DNA from: Oegoconia quadripuncta
Lineage: Eukaryota; Arthropoda; Insecta; Lepidoptera; Autostichidae
Direction: 5' to 3'
Length of the DNA: 64,000 nt
NCBI GenBank assembly: GCA_949316235.1
Contig: OX438750.1
Coordinates: 19,594,865-19,658,864 of the forward strand
Shown: positions 30,731-43,429 of the stretch, one piece after another
Numbering within the stretch: position 1 is the stretch's first letter
How the letters are laid out: every line of letters begins with the position of its first letter
Notes under the pieces: generated by a model
The model's database searches: none
What the model saw: only the letters and a program-made list of their open reading frames with translations
Told to the model about the DNA's origin: nothing
Program-made: the position numbers and the translations under genes

Positions 30731-33700
30731 ATCTTGACCCACTATTTAAAGTTACTTGGTAGGATAAAAAAATATTTATGATCGTGGACGAATACAATGC
30801 TATGTGAAATATAGTAGTCTTATGGTTCAGATCAAAAGTTAGTTTAATTTTTTGAGAAAGAACACAGAGACCACGTTACCACATCTATTTATTATAAAAC
30901 TTTAATGGCGAAGGCATACCACTTGATATGCCTTCTTACAGATTGACGTCAATGTTTTTTTAGTTAAGTAATCTATGCACATATCTTTGAAATGTTGAAG
31001 GAATGAACAATCTACACCATGCAATGTGACACATTCGAGACAGCCGAACTGTATCTAAATATAGCTCAAGCCATGTCTCTTGACACGCACCACCGTTATC
31101 TCGCCAGACAAGAGCTGAGGCTTTAATTCAATCAGACACAAGGCCCAGAGATAGCTTATATCTAGTCGTGTCACTGGAGGGGCGCGACGCCCAATAAATC
31201 GGCGCAAGCGCAGAGCTGGCGTGAAAGATGAAGTGCCCGCTTAACATACAATGAGTTTGTGCTCTGTCGCAACGGAGCTTAGGCTTAGGACAGCGTTGGG
31301 GGCAGGCGACAGAGGTGTTTGCACGGGACATTGTACTCGTACAAGTATTCGCTAATATCACCACTTGTATGGTCACTTGTCAGTTAGGATTCATCTGAAT
31401 GCTCATGGTTTGAAACAGCGTGTATCTAATGCGACTACCCACACGTAGGTATCAATTATGTACTTGTACTTATATGTTTAATACCCGTGTTTTAAAATAA
31501 TGACCTTATTATCATAATGACGTTTGCTAGGCCTAATATGCCTTTCCCAGATCGTAGCACCTTAATCAGCTCCAATACGAATCAACGAGCTTATCAATGA
31601 TAGAAGTTTGCAGAAGAATCGATGAAGTCAACACTAGAAAAGCTGATCGGCCTATTACATGAAGAAATTAAAATATTCCACAAAATTTCAGTTCAGTCTG
31701 ATAATGTTTTATTCAAATGATATTTTATCAAAATGAACAAAGAATAATAATAAACAAGATTGAATTCCGTAATTTTGCGAGTTGGGTATACCGAAGTATA
31801 ATTTGCAGATCTGTTCACGTTAACAAAATTCTATGATACCACTATGCAAACAGATCTTTATTTTATTAAAACTTTTTATTTTAGATGGAGTAGGTATAAT
31901 TTCCTTTACAAGTATCAAAATTAATAAATGCAAGTTAAACTAAACGCAGCTATAACTGTCGATTACACTAGTCCTTGAACTGATGAAAAGTAAGCTCCAG
32001 TTTCTAGGCTAAAGAACCATTTAAATCGTTTGAACGAGGCATAAGGTTAGTCGCTAACGAGTCTGGGTGTGTCCCCTGCACCAAATAACACGGCCAATAA
32101 TAATTGTGGGTGCAGTTAGGTGCAATATAATGGCACAAGATGTACTACTCTACTCATTGAGGATAATTGAAGAATATTACTCGTAATTATTAAGCTCGGA
32201 CGAGCATACTCGTAGGCTGGTACTGATAAAATCGCGCATGTCCCAAAATGTTAGGTAACAACCACCTGTCAATATTTTCGAAAACACATTACCACATAGT
32301 TAGATAACGTGATAAGAGTTGACAGATGATACTGTATAGTTTGTTTTGCTTAGAGACAGTTGGAATATGTAAATGACAAAATTAACTACTCTACCATACC
32401 ACTAGATTGTTACATAGGTACATACGTAATTACATTGTGTGAAATAACAAGCAACAAACAAATAGGCTTTATTGTTTAAATAAGGAAGGTACATTTAAAT
32501 ATCTTATAGAAACTACAAATTAAGCAACATGTATTTTACAGACCCCCTTTTTTACCGACATTCAAAAAGAAGGTTATATTTTTTTTGAGTTTCCATCCCC
32601 ACCAATTGTGAAACAAATTTATTTATAAGATTTTGAATTGAATATTGAATACATAATATATAGGAATAACATTAGATCTTCATTAAATTTATTGGGACCA
32701 AATTGGGTGAAGATACGGCGACTCAGGAAATAGGGGAAGTCGATTATTTTATCAATTTTTGGCGGTTCAAGTGCCATAATCTCAAAGAAAGAAAATGAAT
32801 ATAGAATTATCTAATTAGCTAAGGTATTTGTAATCAGTTAGAAGAAATGCTTTGTGTATTGGTGCAAATAAATTCTTCTGCTTTTGGATATTTTAAAAAC
32901 AATCGGATTGGTAGTAATAAATAAGTCAAGAATACAAATAAGCATAAGCTTCTTTCCTGTAAAGAATTCAATGAAATAAAAAATATCGTGAAAACGCTTT
33001 CAAGTAACATTAATAAATAATAAAACTACACACGCAAAATTAACAACGTACACTCGAACCAATTACGCACGTCAAAACATCACCTTGAAAGTCGAAATAA
33101 AGAAAACAACCGGCCAAGCGCTTCGCTACAATAATGACTCTATTGTTACACAAAACGCTACAGATGCTGCCACTAGATAATCGAGTCATGCGAAAAACGA
33201 AAATATTACCTTTGTATTAATTACTAATATTGCACAACTGTTTGTCGTCGTCTTACAACATCTAATAGATGATAGGCGGTGATTTGTCATAGTACACGCA
33301 TATTAAACTGATGCGCAAGCGCGTCTGGAGGCGGCAGAATGCTATTTTTGGAATAAGAATTTCGTTACTTAAGCTATAAAAAAACCGCAACAAAGAATTT
33401 GTTGCGAATACCTTTGTGTGATTCATTAGAAAGATGATGCCTCTCTCTCTCTTCCATCATAGTCAAAATGTGAGGTGTAAATGCAAAAATGAAAGTTTGT
33501 ATAATCGCTTTGTTATTCCTAGAATTTGAAATGGATATTTGATAAAAACGCTCTCCCTGCGATTTCGGAGATAAATACTTAAGTAGTAACTTAGTACCTA
33601 CCTACCTATTAATTCTTTGCTCGATAATAAGGATTGTATAATTACAATATAACTATCGATATGTAGCTCCCCCATTGTTACAATAAAATATTTTTAACCG

Positions 33701-34620
33701 ACTTCCAAAAAAGAAATAATCAAGATATAATACACTCGGGATATAGAGAACGCAACCATACTAAAGTCAATTGTTTGACAAATTCTTGACGGTTCAGTTA
33801 TGACATCTGTGATTGAAATGAAGTCCATGCAACAGTGCCTTCATCTGTAAAATAACGGACGCATAATTAGGTTTGTTGGTAACTGAAATTTGTAGATATT
33901 TCAAATATTGTTTTGATGTCGAAAACGTCGACCATGATTTTAAGAACTTAGTCTTGGCTTTACAAGTGATGTATTTACTCCTCAAATATTATATAGATTT
34001 CCATACTTAAATACCATTAAGATATTTGTTGTTAGTATATCTCGAGATTCCTCGCTAACTGCGTTATAATCAAGTTCATGAAGATGGATTGATTAATGTA
34101 GATAGCGGTGATAGTTTTAGAACGTGTTATAAGTATAACTAATTAGAAGCTTACTTTTGGTGTATATAATCATTATCAGTGTCAATTTTCATACTGTCAC
34201 TGATAAAAAGTGCAAAAGGAACTAAATATTATCGGAAGTTGAAATCGCTCGCTTACTGGACTATACATAACTAAAAATAAAAGCATCATAAAATCAGAAA
34301 CTAATAGAAGGTCATAAAGTCAAATAACTCGTCTCTTCGGTCTATACTATAAAATTGTTTATGACGAAGCAAGACATCAGTCCATTGTTCGAGATGTTTT
34401 TACCCGACAGTCTCATATCGTTTGGTGAATAGAACTTATCTCACTGAACTTGGATATTAATGACGCTAAATATCGCTGTTTGTCAAATTTTACTACCTAG
34501 AGTGTAAATTAGTATCAGTAGAGTTGCAAGATGAATGGAATTTTAAATGTATTATTATATAACAGCATTAATACGTTTGTCTACTTTAACTAGACAGGCC
34601 TATTAGTAGAACCTTTATTA
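30731..34620. other. Long interval almost free of recognised repeats
   Basis: A CpG-rich patch lies at 31170-31330 (GGGGCGCGACGCCCAATAAA). A perfect 9-bp hairpin GAAGGCATA/TATGCCTTC lies at 30910-30935. (CT)n lies at 33441-33453. TTTTTAACCGACTTCCAAAA near 33690 and GGCCAAGCGCTTCG near 33112 are common lepidopteran repeat words. No ORF worth calling. Confidence 0.35.
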
Positions 34621-34624
34621 AATA

Positions 34625-36780
34625 AATAATAAATAAAATAAAATAAAAAGATATTTATTCATCCACTTAAAAAAAAATATACATGATCATTAATTACAGT
34701 TAAATTTTCTAACGTAGTGGACAAATAGGTTGGAGCCTCAGCAAAATAGCTGTTTTTCAGTCTCCACCTTGTGCATTCTCTGATAACAGAATGCATAACA
34801 CGTCGAAGTTGTTGCACACTACAATACTATTGGCTACAAGCTACTTGCAAGCAAACATTATATGACGAAATCTTGGGAGAAAAAAAAAAAATTTTTGAAA
34901 TAATAATAATTGGCGAAAGACACCTACAATTCCTGAACAATTAGTAAGTTAATCTCACTAACAAAATCTCAAAAAATAGAACTGGCTGGCACGTCATACT
35001 TCGGTATCACAGAGGCCCAGTTACTGGAAGACTTCTGTTTGCGTAAAAGCCAATCCTTACATTTTCTTTTGAATGTGCAAAACGAGTTGGTTTGTTTGAT
35101 TGGTGGAGGTAAGTCGTTCCAGCACTTGGACGCCGCGAACCGAAAACTACCCCTGAATGCAACCAAGCGCGGTGACGGCGAAATCTGAGATATCGGGAAA
35201 CGAACCGATTTCTTCCTATCTGTCATTTTGTCACTCCATTGTATCTTATCAGCCAAGTAAACAGGAACACCGCTCTTTCTTAGTCTGAATAGAAATGTGG
35301 CGAGCTTATGAATTCGACGGTTAGCCATGTTTAGTGTATTGTACGTATTCAGAAAGGGAGTAATATGTGAACAATGGGGTACATTGCGACAATATCTCAC
35401 GCAAGCATTCTGTACTCGTTGAACCTTTCTCTCAGTTTTTTTAATTAAACACGGACCGTAGACAATGTCGCCATAGTCCAATATGGATAAGATCAGTGCA
35501 TCGGTCAGTCTTGTTCTAATGTCGAGGGTTAAAAAAGGTCTTAGTTTATACAGTGTTTTTAAAATGCCATAACATTTAGCAACTTTAGAATTTATATAAT
35601 TTTCAAATTTCAATGTGCCATCAAAAATCAAACCCAAATTTCTTGCCTCCACTGACTCGGCAATAGGCTGACTATCAATTAATATTACAGGATTGCATTC
35701 CCGAATCGCTTCTATTTGATGTCTAGTACCTAGTATCATATAAGTACATTTTTTTGCATTTAACACTAATCCGTTCCTGTTAGACCATTTAACAATTGCA
35801 TTCAAATCATCGTTGAGATTATTGATCACCTCGCTGATATCGTCAACATTTGGGTTCATACGGAACAAAATTTGTGTATCATCAGCATACATATGTGCGA
35901 GACCAAACTTTATACATGCGAGCAAGTCAGCTGTGTAGAGTGAATAGAGGGTAGGTCCCAAGACCGAGCCCTGAACAACCCCTCGCTCCACTGCGAGTGG
36001 CTGAGATGTCACAACCATCCCAGACGTATCCTGACACACAACGGTTTGCGTCCGATTCCTAAAATAACTAGTGAACCACGACAATAGAGTTTTATCACAT
36101 CCATAATACTCTAATTTTGCCAGTAAAACCTCTATTATAAGACAATCAAAAGCTCGACTATAGTCAAGTAAAATTAATATAGATGTATCGTTATCGTTGG
36201 AGGCCGTTAATATTTCATCAACTACATGCATTAAAGCTGTGGCTGTACTGTGCTGCTTGCGGAATCCTGACTGGTTTAGAGGAATAATTTTGTTAGACTC
36301 TAAGTAGCGAACGAATTGCGAATTGATGGCTTTTTCTAACACCTTTGACAAAGCTGGTATTAACCCAATTGGCCTGAGATCCTTAACGGTCTCAACATTT
36401 CCCTTTTTAGGTATCGGTTTTATGATAGTTTTTGTCCATAAAGATGGAAAACATCCAGTTATGAGCGACCGGTTTATGATGGCTGTTATAGCCTCCAGTG
36501 AGTATGGTAAGGTCAGCTTGATCATTCTCATAGATATACCATCGCTGCCCATCGCATTTGATGTAATCGAATTGATAATTTTCAGTATTTCAGACGCAGA
36601 GAGCTCTGTAACACTGAATCCTTTGTCAAATTTACAATTTCTAAGATCTGAGTCATAATGTGTAAAATCAGAATAATTATATGGGATTGTGTCAAGGAAT
36701 GATCTATTAATTATATCAGGATCACAAATGTGTGATGGTAACGTACTTTGAGTAGATTTACCTAGGACCTTCTTATATTA
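34625..36780 (-). mobile_element. L-B: 5'-truncated CR1/jockey-group LINE, 2.15 kb
   Basis: Largest element in the window: 602 open codons of ORF2 (34969-36777) plus about 340 bp of 3' UTR that includes GGAGACTGAAAAACAGCT and ends in AATAAATATC and a TTTTA-rich run at about 34625. The endonuclease and ORF1 are absent; the 5' edge at about 36778 is a typical truncation. One long frame with conserved catalytic residues indicates a recent insertion compared with the other LINE pieces here. Confidence 0.85.
34969..36777 (-). CDS. Reverse transcriptase ORF2 fragment of L-B
   Basis: The frame is open from 36777 to the TGA ending at 34969, with no start of its own. The Met at 36552 (residue 76) begins MGSDGISMRM, RT motif 0/1. 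Counting from that Met: FRKQHSTATAL (97-107) is motif 2; LLDYSRAFD (128-136) is block A with Asp130; GVVQGSVLGP (191-200) is block B, with Val replacing the usual Pro; MYADD (221-225) is block C with the catalytic Asp pair. NGLVLN and NLGLIFDGTLKF follow. The C-terminal third carries RKVQRVQNACVRYCRN and KCWNDLPP, the LINE C-terminal signature. It would synthesise cDNA at a nicked target, but here lacks its endonuclease and ORF1, so it is not autonomous. Confidence 0.88.
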   Translation of the reverse strand, partial: YKKVLGKSTQSTLPSHICDPDIINRSFLDTIPYNYSDFTHYDSDLRNCKFDKGFSVTELSASEILKIINSITSNAMGSDGISMRMIKLTLPYSLEAITAIINRSLITGCFPSLWTKTIIKPIPKKGNVETVKDLRPIGLIPALSKVLEKAINSQFVRYLESNKIIPLNQSGFRKQHSTATALMHVVDEILTASNDNDTSILILLDYSRAFDCLIIEVLLAKLEYYGCDKTLLSWFTSYFRNRTQTVVCQDTSGMVVTSQPLAVERGVVQGSVLGPTLYSLYTADLLACIKFGLAHMYADDTQILFRMNPNVDDISEVINNLNDDLNAIVKWSNRNGLVLNAKKCTYMILGTRHQIEAIRECNPVILIDSQPIAESVEARNLGLIFDGTLKFENYINSKVAKCYGILKTLYKLRPFLTLDIRTRLTDALILSILDYGDIVYGPCLIKKTERKVQRVQNACVRYCRNVPHCSHITPFLNTYNTLNMANRRIHKLATFLFRLRKSGVPVYLADKIQWSDKMTDRKKSVRFPISQISPSPRLVAFRGSFRFAASKCWNDLPPPIKQTNSFCTFKRKCKDWLLRKQKSSSNWASVIPKYDVPASSIF

Positions 36781-36824
36781 TATAACAAAAGGTTTTTATA
36801 AAGGTTATAATTTATTTCATTATA

Positions 36825-36890
36825 ATCAGCGTATCCTAGTCCACTCCTGGACTTAGGCCTCTCCCAGTGCAGTGTGCTACAGCCGCACAA
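36825..36890. repeat. Short lepidopteran tail motif
   Basis: CCTAGTCCACTCCTGGACTT then AGGCCTCTCCCAGTG. A related piece lies at 41715-41780 (ACTAGTTCACTACTGGACAT). Probably the end of a SINE or LINE 3' region; parent not visible. Confidence 0.5.
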
Positions 36891-37054
36891 AAGGGTCATA
36901 GCTCAGTACATAAAATTGCTCCGTGAGCAAAACACAGATTTTCAGCTATTGGGTAATAGGTAATATTGGATAATATCAAGAGGCACTGGAAAAGTAACAG
37001 CGAACGAAAACTAATTTACCTGTGTGCGTACCTAATGCATAAAAAATATAATTT

Positions 37055-37262
37055 AACAATGTGTAATTGGTTTCGGCACATAAAAGGAATAGAAGGAATA
37101 GAGTTCCCGTGGTTGTCGTAAAAGGCAACTATGGAACTTTACTCGATAAATATCTATATTGACTGACACGTTTTGTACATTTCGATAGGTGAACCGTAGA
37201 TGTTGTTTCAGGCATTCAACTTTGGGATATCTCTGACCACCCTATTTGGGATTAAGGTGTAT
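37055..37262 (+). repeat. Family F dispersed repeat
   Basis: TTGGTTTCGGCACATAAAAG, TCCCGTGGTTGTCGTAAAAG, AGGTGAACCGTAGATGTTGT and GGGATATCTCTGACCACCCT mirror 25950-26235 in opposite orientation. Confidence 0.65.
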
Positions 37263-37738
37263 ATTTTTGATATCTCAAATAACACCCGTCAACTAAGGCA
37301 GGGGTAAAATTATGATACTTCTCATGACGTCATTTAGAATTTATGTCATCAAAATCTACTTTAACAGGTGGTACCATCACTAAGATATTATAGTAATAGG
37401 CAACATTTTGATGATATTTTCGATATGCTATCTCAATTAGTATACACGAAAACGAAGGATGAAATACGAGATTAGAATTGTAATTTGAATACGGAGTAGC
37501 CAAAATAATGGGTATGCTTCGGTGATGGCATCCGATAGGTAAGTGGTTTTCGTAACGCCCCCGAGCGGTCGCGATAGTATCGGAGGCTGCGCGTGCGCTT
37601 CCAACGCTTTTTATAATAACCTTACGAACAAACAGTCGTAACAGAACATCTGGGTGATCGTTGGCGAGATTACCTGCCAGCTTTATGCATCTCCTATATC
37701 ATTTTTAGGGTTCCGTATCCCTTAAGGCGAAGATTTGA
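37263..37738. other. No gene seen
   Basis: A GC-rich patch near 37555-37600 (CGCCCCCGAGCGGTCGCGAT) and AGGGTTCCGTATCCCTTAAG at about 37707, the latter a common repeat end. No ORF. Confidence 0.35.
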
Positions 37739-37965
37739 TGACATGTTTGGTGTTAAGTATAGTTAAAAACCCTGACTGCTATACTAAAAGGTCGCGGGCT
37801 CGAATCCCGCTTGGGGAATATGTCTATAATGATGAATACGGACATGTGTAGGTAATTCGAGTTATGGTGTGATAGTGTAGTATATTAACCATCTTGTATC
37901 AAGTTGTTTAGTGTAGAACTAAGATGGCGCTATGCATATATCTAAAGATATTTATTTATTTTATA
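37739..37965 (+). mobile_element. S3 SINE
   Basis: Head GACATGTTTGGTGTTAAG, box B GGTCGCGGGCTCGAATCCCG, body GATGAATACGGACATGTG, tail AACTAAGATGGCGCTATGC followed by AAAGATATTTATTTATT. Confidence 0.9.
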
Positions 37966-40454
37966 TTTTGAGCATGTGTATGTCTTATTCCATCGCTAAT
38001 GGAATAGGTCCACAGACACAAATTTGATCGAAAATAAAAAAAAAATGTGCATACATACATAAAGTCACGCCTGTTTCTCGCAAACATTATGCACACAAGT
38101 ATTCTATAAAATCGAATATACCTTCAAATAGGATTATGAAATTACCCGACTTGCCCAAATCTGAAATATACTAATTTACAATTTTAAAATATACTCATAC
38201 GGATGCAAGAGAATTCACAAAAATAGAGTGCAACCCATATATTACTTCTGTATAGACTACAAAAGGTACCTTTTAAACCAATTCAAGTGAAGGAGTATAA
38301 ATGTGTTGTGAATTAATTGATTCATTTCTGGAGAAGATACAAATTGTCCGAGATAAAATATTACGGAACACGCAGAGTAGATACAGCGTATACACTTCAC
38401 TTTATAGCATTTTTACTAACGACAGAGACGTATTGCGCTAATGAATCGTCCGGGATAAATCTTCGTAATGGACCGATATAATTGATATCATAATCACATG
38501 CAGATCAAGAAGACATCCATTAACCTCAATCCCTAAAGGACATAATTGACCTTCAAGCGACATGTGATAAAATCATAACTTCTCTTATCCTCATATCGAT
38601 CGTGTCACCGATTGTGTCCAATATGACAAGTACAACATGTGCAACACCAAACGAACAAGGTCGTATATTAATAACATTCAATTTTATACTTTACTACTAT
38701 CCTTTCAACTTTGGCACTCAGTTCGGCAGAAATATAACGGAAAAGATCCAGATCACTGTGAGTCATCTGAAAAAAAAAAGTGAAATAATTCGTCTGTATT
38801 TAATTTCAGTCATAAACGAATCAATCGTTATCATGCGATACGATCAGGCAAGTCGAAAGCAAGGCTGCAGGGAGCGGTCAAGGGATAGCCGGACCCCGCC
38901 TTCACCTCGGAGCCTTGATGAGTCACAGTGGTGATCAGCCGCTTTGTTGCACAGATATTGATCCTAACGACACGACTTACAACATTATTCACTATTCACT
39001 AATTATAACTTTATACCGTTGCAACACTAGTGTACAGTGACGTCTATGTCAGGAGCAAGATCGAATTCGCTTTCGACGGATAACTGCGTGTTATCTGATC
39101 ATAACTGTTTCGTAATTTAGATCTCCGTAACGCACGCATCTCGGCTGATCGAAAATTCTTTAAGCGGACGGCCTTGTGGTCTTAGTGTCGGTACTTCTTT
39201 GAGTTGTGTACTATTGCTGAACACCTGATAACATGATTGTATCGTATTGACATGACTCGTGTCTTAACCGCCGCCTGCTAGACCCAAGGGTTGGCCGTCT
39301 GGTTGATCTTCTGTATTCGTAGCATCTGGTTGCAAACACAGTGGAAAAACAGGATCAATCTCAGACAATATGTTTAGGACTTGGGCAATTCATAATCTTC
39401 TAATTGTCCATCTGTTTACTTATCACCACCAATATCAAATAAATATATATAATATAATCAATATACCGGATGAGTTTTCACAATTTCCAAATAAATTTTG
39501 CATGACAGAAACCCTACTAATCCCGCCAATCGCACATCAATCTAGGGCCGGCACTTGCGTTTTTGAAAAAAAATAACTAATCTACCTATGCCAATAACTT
39601 CCATTTCACTTACTTAATACCTATGCCCTATTTTTTTACTTACGGTAGAAAATACCAACCGGTATAATACAAGCAAAGCAATGTTGTTTTCCGGCTGATT
39701 GAGACAAGGAAGTTGTTAAACAACTGTCCGAATCACGTCGGAGGCTCTTAACGTTGGATTTCTCTGAAAACCAGCGCTGTAGCAATCGCTTCAGCATATG
39801 CTGAGACGGAGTTCATTTCTGACATCACACTGCACTAAACGCATTTCAAAATATTTTCTGTGGAGTAGTTTTCTTGTTACTAATAATATTATTACTATTA
39901 TTGATATTATATTGTAGTGTCAAATAAATGTATGTCTATGTAAATATGTTGGGAGTGGTTGAACATCTTCAGCTTCATCTTCATGCTTGATTGAGGTTAA
40001 AGCTAATCATTGTCTATACAAAAAAAAAACTAATCAGAGCCATTAGAGAAATTGCTTTTAATAAGTTTGCGTCAATCACATTAACCATTGTGAGCAGGAT
40101 GATATGAATACCAATTTAAATTAAACAACATGTAAGAGCTATGTTCATTTATAACTTTCGGATAACAAGATGGCATCGAAACAATGGAATTCACAGTGAG
40201 TGAACGTATGTGTTTTGTATTAAGGAGAAAAGTCACAAACTGTGTGAGTATAAAAAAAGAAATGATACTATGCGTATAAATACGTGTTGGAATTTTTATT
40301 TCGTCGAAAGTGATGGATGGAGTACGAACTTCTTGGAACTTCAAAAATAGGCAAGTGCTTATATATAAAAATCATTTACTTCATATACAGTCTGTAAACC
40401 TTACAAACAGGAGTTTCGATAAACTTCATGATGTGACTGTGAATTTAATGTTAA
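37966..40454. other. No gene seen
   Basis: Contains a TATTCCAT/ATGGAATA hairpin at about 37985-38006. Around 38850-38950 and 39040-39310 the DNA is more GC-balanced, with a GATGAGTCACAG (AP-1-like) site, but no exon signals. ORFs 38602-38934 and 39370-39576 have no recognisable motif. Confidence 0.35.
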
Positions 40455-40965
40455 AGAATGTTGAAGTAAGATATCCAACTCGGATGGGCAGCATTTGGGA
40501 AACTGCGCAACGCCTTCTCGTCCAAAATACCTCAGTACTTGAAGACGAAAGTCCTTAATCAATGTGTATATTACCCGTGATGACTTATGGCACTGAAACG
40601 TGGTCTCTATGGGCCCCATCTGAAAGTTCAAAGTTACACAACCGGCTATGGGGAGGACGATGCCCGGCGTTTCATCGAATTAGGAAAGAAAAAATCCATA
40701 GATGAACGAAATTCGCTGATAGCCCAGCGGATTATCAAGTTGATGTGGCAGTGGTCATGGCACATAGCTCGAAGAACTGATGGCCGGTGGGGCATTAAAG
40801 TTCTCGAGATGGAGACCAAGAACCCACAAGTGCAGCGCAGAACGTCCACTCAAAGGTGGACAGATAACTTGATTAAGCTCGCTTGATTAAGGTCGCTCTG
40901 GAATTCTATTCTGACCATAGCAGAGGACATCCTGTGACTGATATGATAAAAGTAAGATGGGCCTC
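40455..40965 (+). mobile_element. L-R: RTE-type LINE 3' end
   Basis: Frameshifted pieces in order: an F-G-K-type start at about 40475, GAAGACGAAAGTCCTTAATC (KTKVLNQ), CVYYP/TYGTETWSL-like at about 40575, then WHIARRTDGRWGIKVLEM and WTDNLIKLA, ending GTGACTGATATGATAAAAGT. The same domain as 6255-6785; inactive. Confidence 0.85.
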
Positions 40966-41844
40966 TTATTTTGTAATGCGTGTTTTAGTAAATGAGCAGC
41001 TATCATAGTGCATCTCATTGATAACTAGTTTACATACTAATATGAAATCGCTTAAAACCATTCACATGGCCCCGTTGTTAAGGTGGTAAGAACCGCACGT
41101 GTTATCGCCGCGTTTCAGCCAGCGATGCTATTCGCGGATGAATCGCGTCCTCGGCGTTAACGTCTATCTCTACATCATCCTGTTTTTTTTTTGTTTAATG
41201 TGCATGCTTATATGCAATAAAGTGTTAAATAAATATATAAAACATTAGCGGTCACAAAAACTTTCACAGCAAATAATTTTTCTGAAAGTTTAGTTTAAAA
41301 TGCGAGGATAGATTTCTGATGTTTCCCGTCAATCCAACATGGGTATTGAATTACAACGCTTTATAAGGCGCGTTAGTGAAAAGTGGACGGTTTAATACGC
41401 GTTTTTTGTTATAATATCATAGATAGTCCATAACTGGAAGATGTTGAATCGACTTTCTTGCGTGCGCAATATAATACTGACTTAAGTCTTGCTTCTACCT
41501 AAAACGTACTGATTCAAAGACAGGTTTAGACATTTTGAAATTCATCATAGCTGGTTTAAGAAATATTCTCACTAGCCTTCGTCTGCAGTTCAACTCAGCT
41601 TAGATTTTTTTTTTATTTTCCATGATAGCCAATGTTACTTTAATTTCCTTGGTTATATTCATTCAAAAATCACTTTGCTTCATAGGTTCTTTTCTCCAAT
41701 TTATTAATCTTGATACATCATTATCAGCCCATACTAGTTCACTACTGGACATAAGCCTCTTCTATGGTACGCTACAGACCCTGAATTTATAAATGCTTTG
41801 TTCAAAAATCTTATATATATTCGAGAGCCAATTATCACCTAGGT
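40966..41844. other. No gene seen
   Basis: A GC-balanced patch at 41065-41165 (TTATCGCCGCGTTTCAGCCA) is unexplained. A tail motif lies at 41715-41780. Confidence 0.35.
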
Positions 41845-42182
41845 GTAGGGGAGTGTGCGTTGGAATTACATAATCTTATTCCACCGTCACCCTTCCATCT
41901 TCGGACCACTAGGCGTGGGGAGGGATTCCACCCGTATATAGTTAATATACCGAACATTCGCACTAAGAAGTTCGATTCTTCATTCATCATCCGAACAGCC
42001 AAGGCATGGAACTCCCTTCCGGCGTCAGTCTTTCCTGAATCCTACAACCTTGGGATCTTCAAGAGCAGAGTGAATAGGCATTTACTGAGATCGCGTGCTT
42101 CATCTCCGATCACATCGTCACTTTCCATCAGGTGAGATTGTGGTCAAACGCGTATCCAGTCAATCATAAAAAAAAAAAAAAG
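41845..42182 (+). mobile_element. L-A LINE 3' end, copy 3 (5'-truncated)
   Basis: Reads GECALELHNLIPPSPFHLR, TRRGEGFHPYIVNIPNIRTK, RTAKAWNSLPASVFPES and YNLGIFKSRVNRHLL, stop at 42135, then CATCAGGTGAGATTGTGGTC and an A-run at 42169-42181. The intact frame and long clean A-tail suggest it is the youngest L-A copy here. Confidence 0.9.
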
Positions 42183-42654
42183 GTTTTACGATATTGTTTT
42201 CTTTTCATTAATAGGAAGTCATCATATATGTGTTTGCACAATTTACGTTTATATAGCACTTTAAACCAGCAACTAGTTACTTCATTATACGAGTATTTTC
42301 ATTTGGACCATAACATTTGAGAGTCAATACTCGTTGGCTATTCTCGCCTGACGTACATGCATAATCACTGAGCTCGTTAATTACGGGAAGACGTTCAAAA
42401 GCAACAGCTGAGACCACCCGCGGGCCGTTTCTGTGGCCGCAAGTGTATCGGGTTGCATGGCTAAGGCTTCCTAGTAGAGAATCATGGCATGTTCTTGTCT
42501 AAACGTGATTAATATTACGGTTGACAGATAGTATCTAGACGGGAAGATCTAAAATCAGTTCAATTTAATGGAATTTAACAAATATCGAGCGGCGAGTTTA
42601 TGGACTATCTGACTAAATTATTAGTGATGCAAGTGACACGTCCCCAAAAAAGAG
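42183..42654. other. No gene seen; GC patch
   Basis: 42360-42480 is GC-balanced and repeat-free (GAGCTCGTTAATTACGGGAA, then CACCCGCGGGCCGTTTCTGT), a weak candidate for conserved non-coding DNA. Confidence 0.3.
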
Positions 42655-42830
42655 GGTAATGTTTTTAGAGTGAATATATGTATGTATGTTTGTAGATTTC
42701 TATATTACCATCTTAATCCCTAGGGTGTCATAGGATACATTTTAAGGTAAAAAATCCAAAATGCCTGCCACAAAAAACCTAAAATGCTGTCGGGTTTTTT
42801 AGATTTGAAATACTTAAATCGTTATTGTAT
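42655..42830 (+). repeat. Family H dispersed repeat
   Basis: AGAGGGTAATGTTTTTAGAG, TGTAGATTTCTATATTACC, GGTGTCATAGGATACATTTT and AAGGTAAAAAATCC parallel 57445-57680. Confidence 0.65.
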
Positions 42831-43429
42831 TTTACCTTATAATATAACAGGGTGGTGAATTTGGAGTGGGATAATTACGTTCGGAGGTATTTGCATTAAA
42901 TTACTTTAAACAAAACATACATCTATCTTTGTTTTAAAATTAATAACTTTGAAATGGAACCCAGTAGGAGGGTTTTAATTATATTGGCCAGCATATGAAA
43001 AGTTACGCTATATCATATCGATGCAAATTCCACAAAGTCTGAAGACGAAAGTCTACAATCGGTTTGGTAAATCGTCCAATGTCACAGAAAATAGTTTGGC
43101 TTCGAAATTCCCGTGACGCGTTAAGTGCATGATCTATTTCTAACCACCCCTTTGCCATACGTAGTTAGGTTAGTCCTAAACATAGAAAGTCTGCGATCAG
43201 TGCTTCCTGGTGTATTCCTTACGGAGTCACAACTCCATAGAGTAACTCTGTAAGTTCAGAGTGACTCAGAACGAGGTGATCCAGCACCAATGTCGCTAAC
43301 AGAGCTCAAGAGGTTAACTAAATGACATAGCATTACAGTACAGATAATCGTTGGAGTAATCTGGTTCTGGAGTGGGGCCATCTCTTTTTCGTCGCAAAAC
43401 TATTAATTTATTTATCCCTTTATAACTAA
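42831..43429. other. No gene; small RTE scrap
   Basis: At 43028-43062 AATTCCACAAAGTCTGAAGA then CGAAAGTCTACAATC can be read as IPQSLKTKVYN, matching the L-R segment before FNQCVLP. The rest is unassigned. Confidence 0.4.

Noticed and set aside
30910..30935. GAAGGCATA/TATGCCTTC hairpin as a possible miRNA
   Set aside because: The stem is only 9 bp with no extension of pairing; expected by chance in a window of this size.
36323..36658. 111-codon plus-strand ORF
   Set aside because: Antisense shadow of the L-B reverse transcriptase.
38602..38934. 110-codon plus-strand ORF
   Set aside because: The first part is AT-rich and of low quality and the last part is basic from local GC; no family features.
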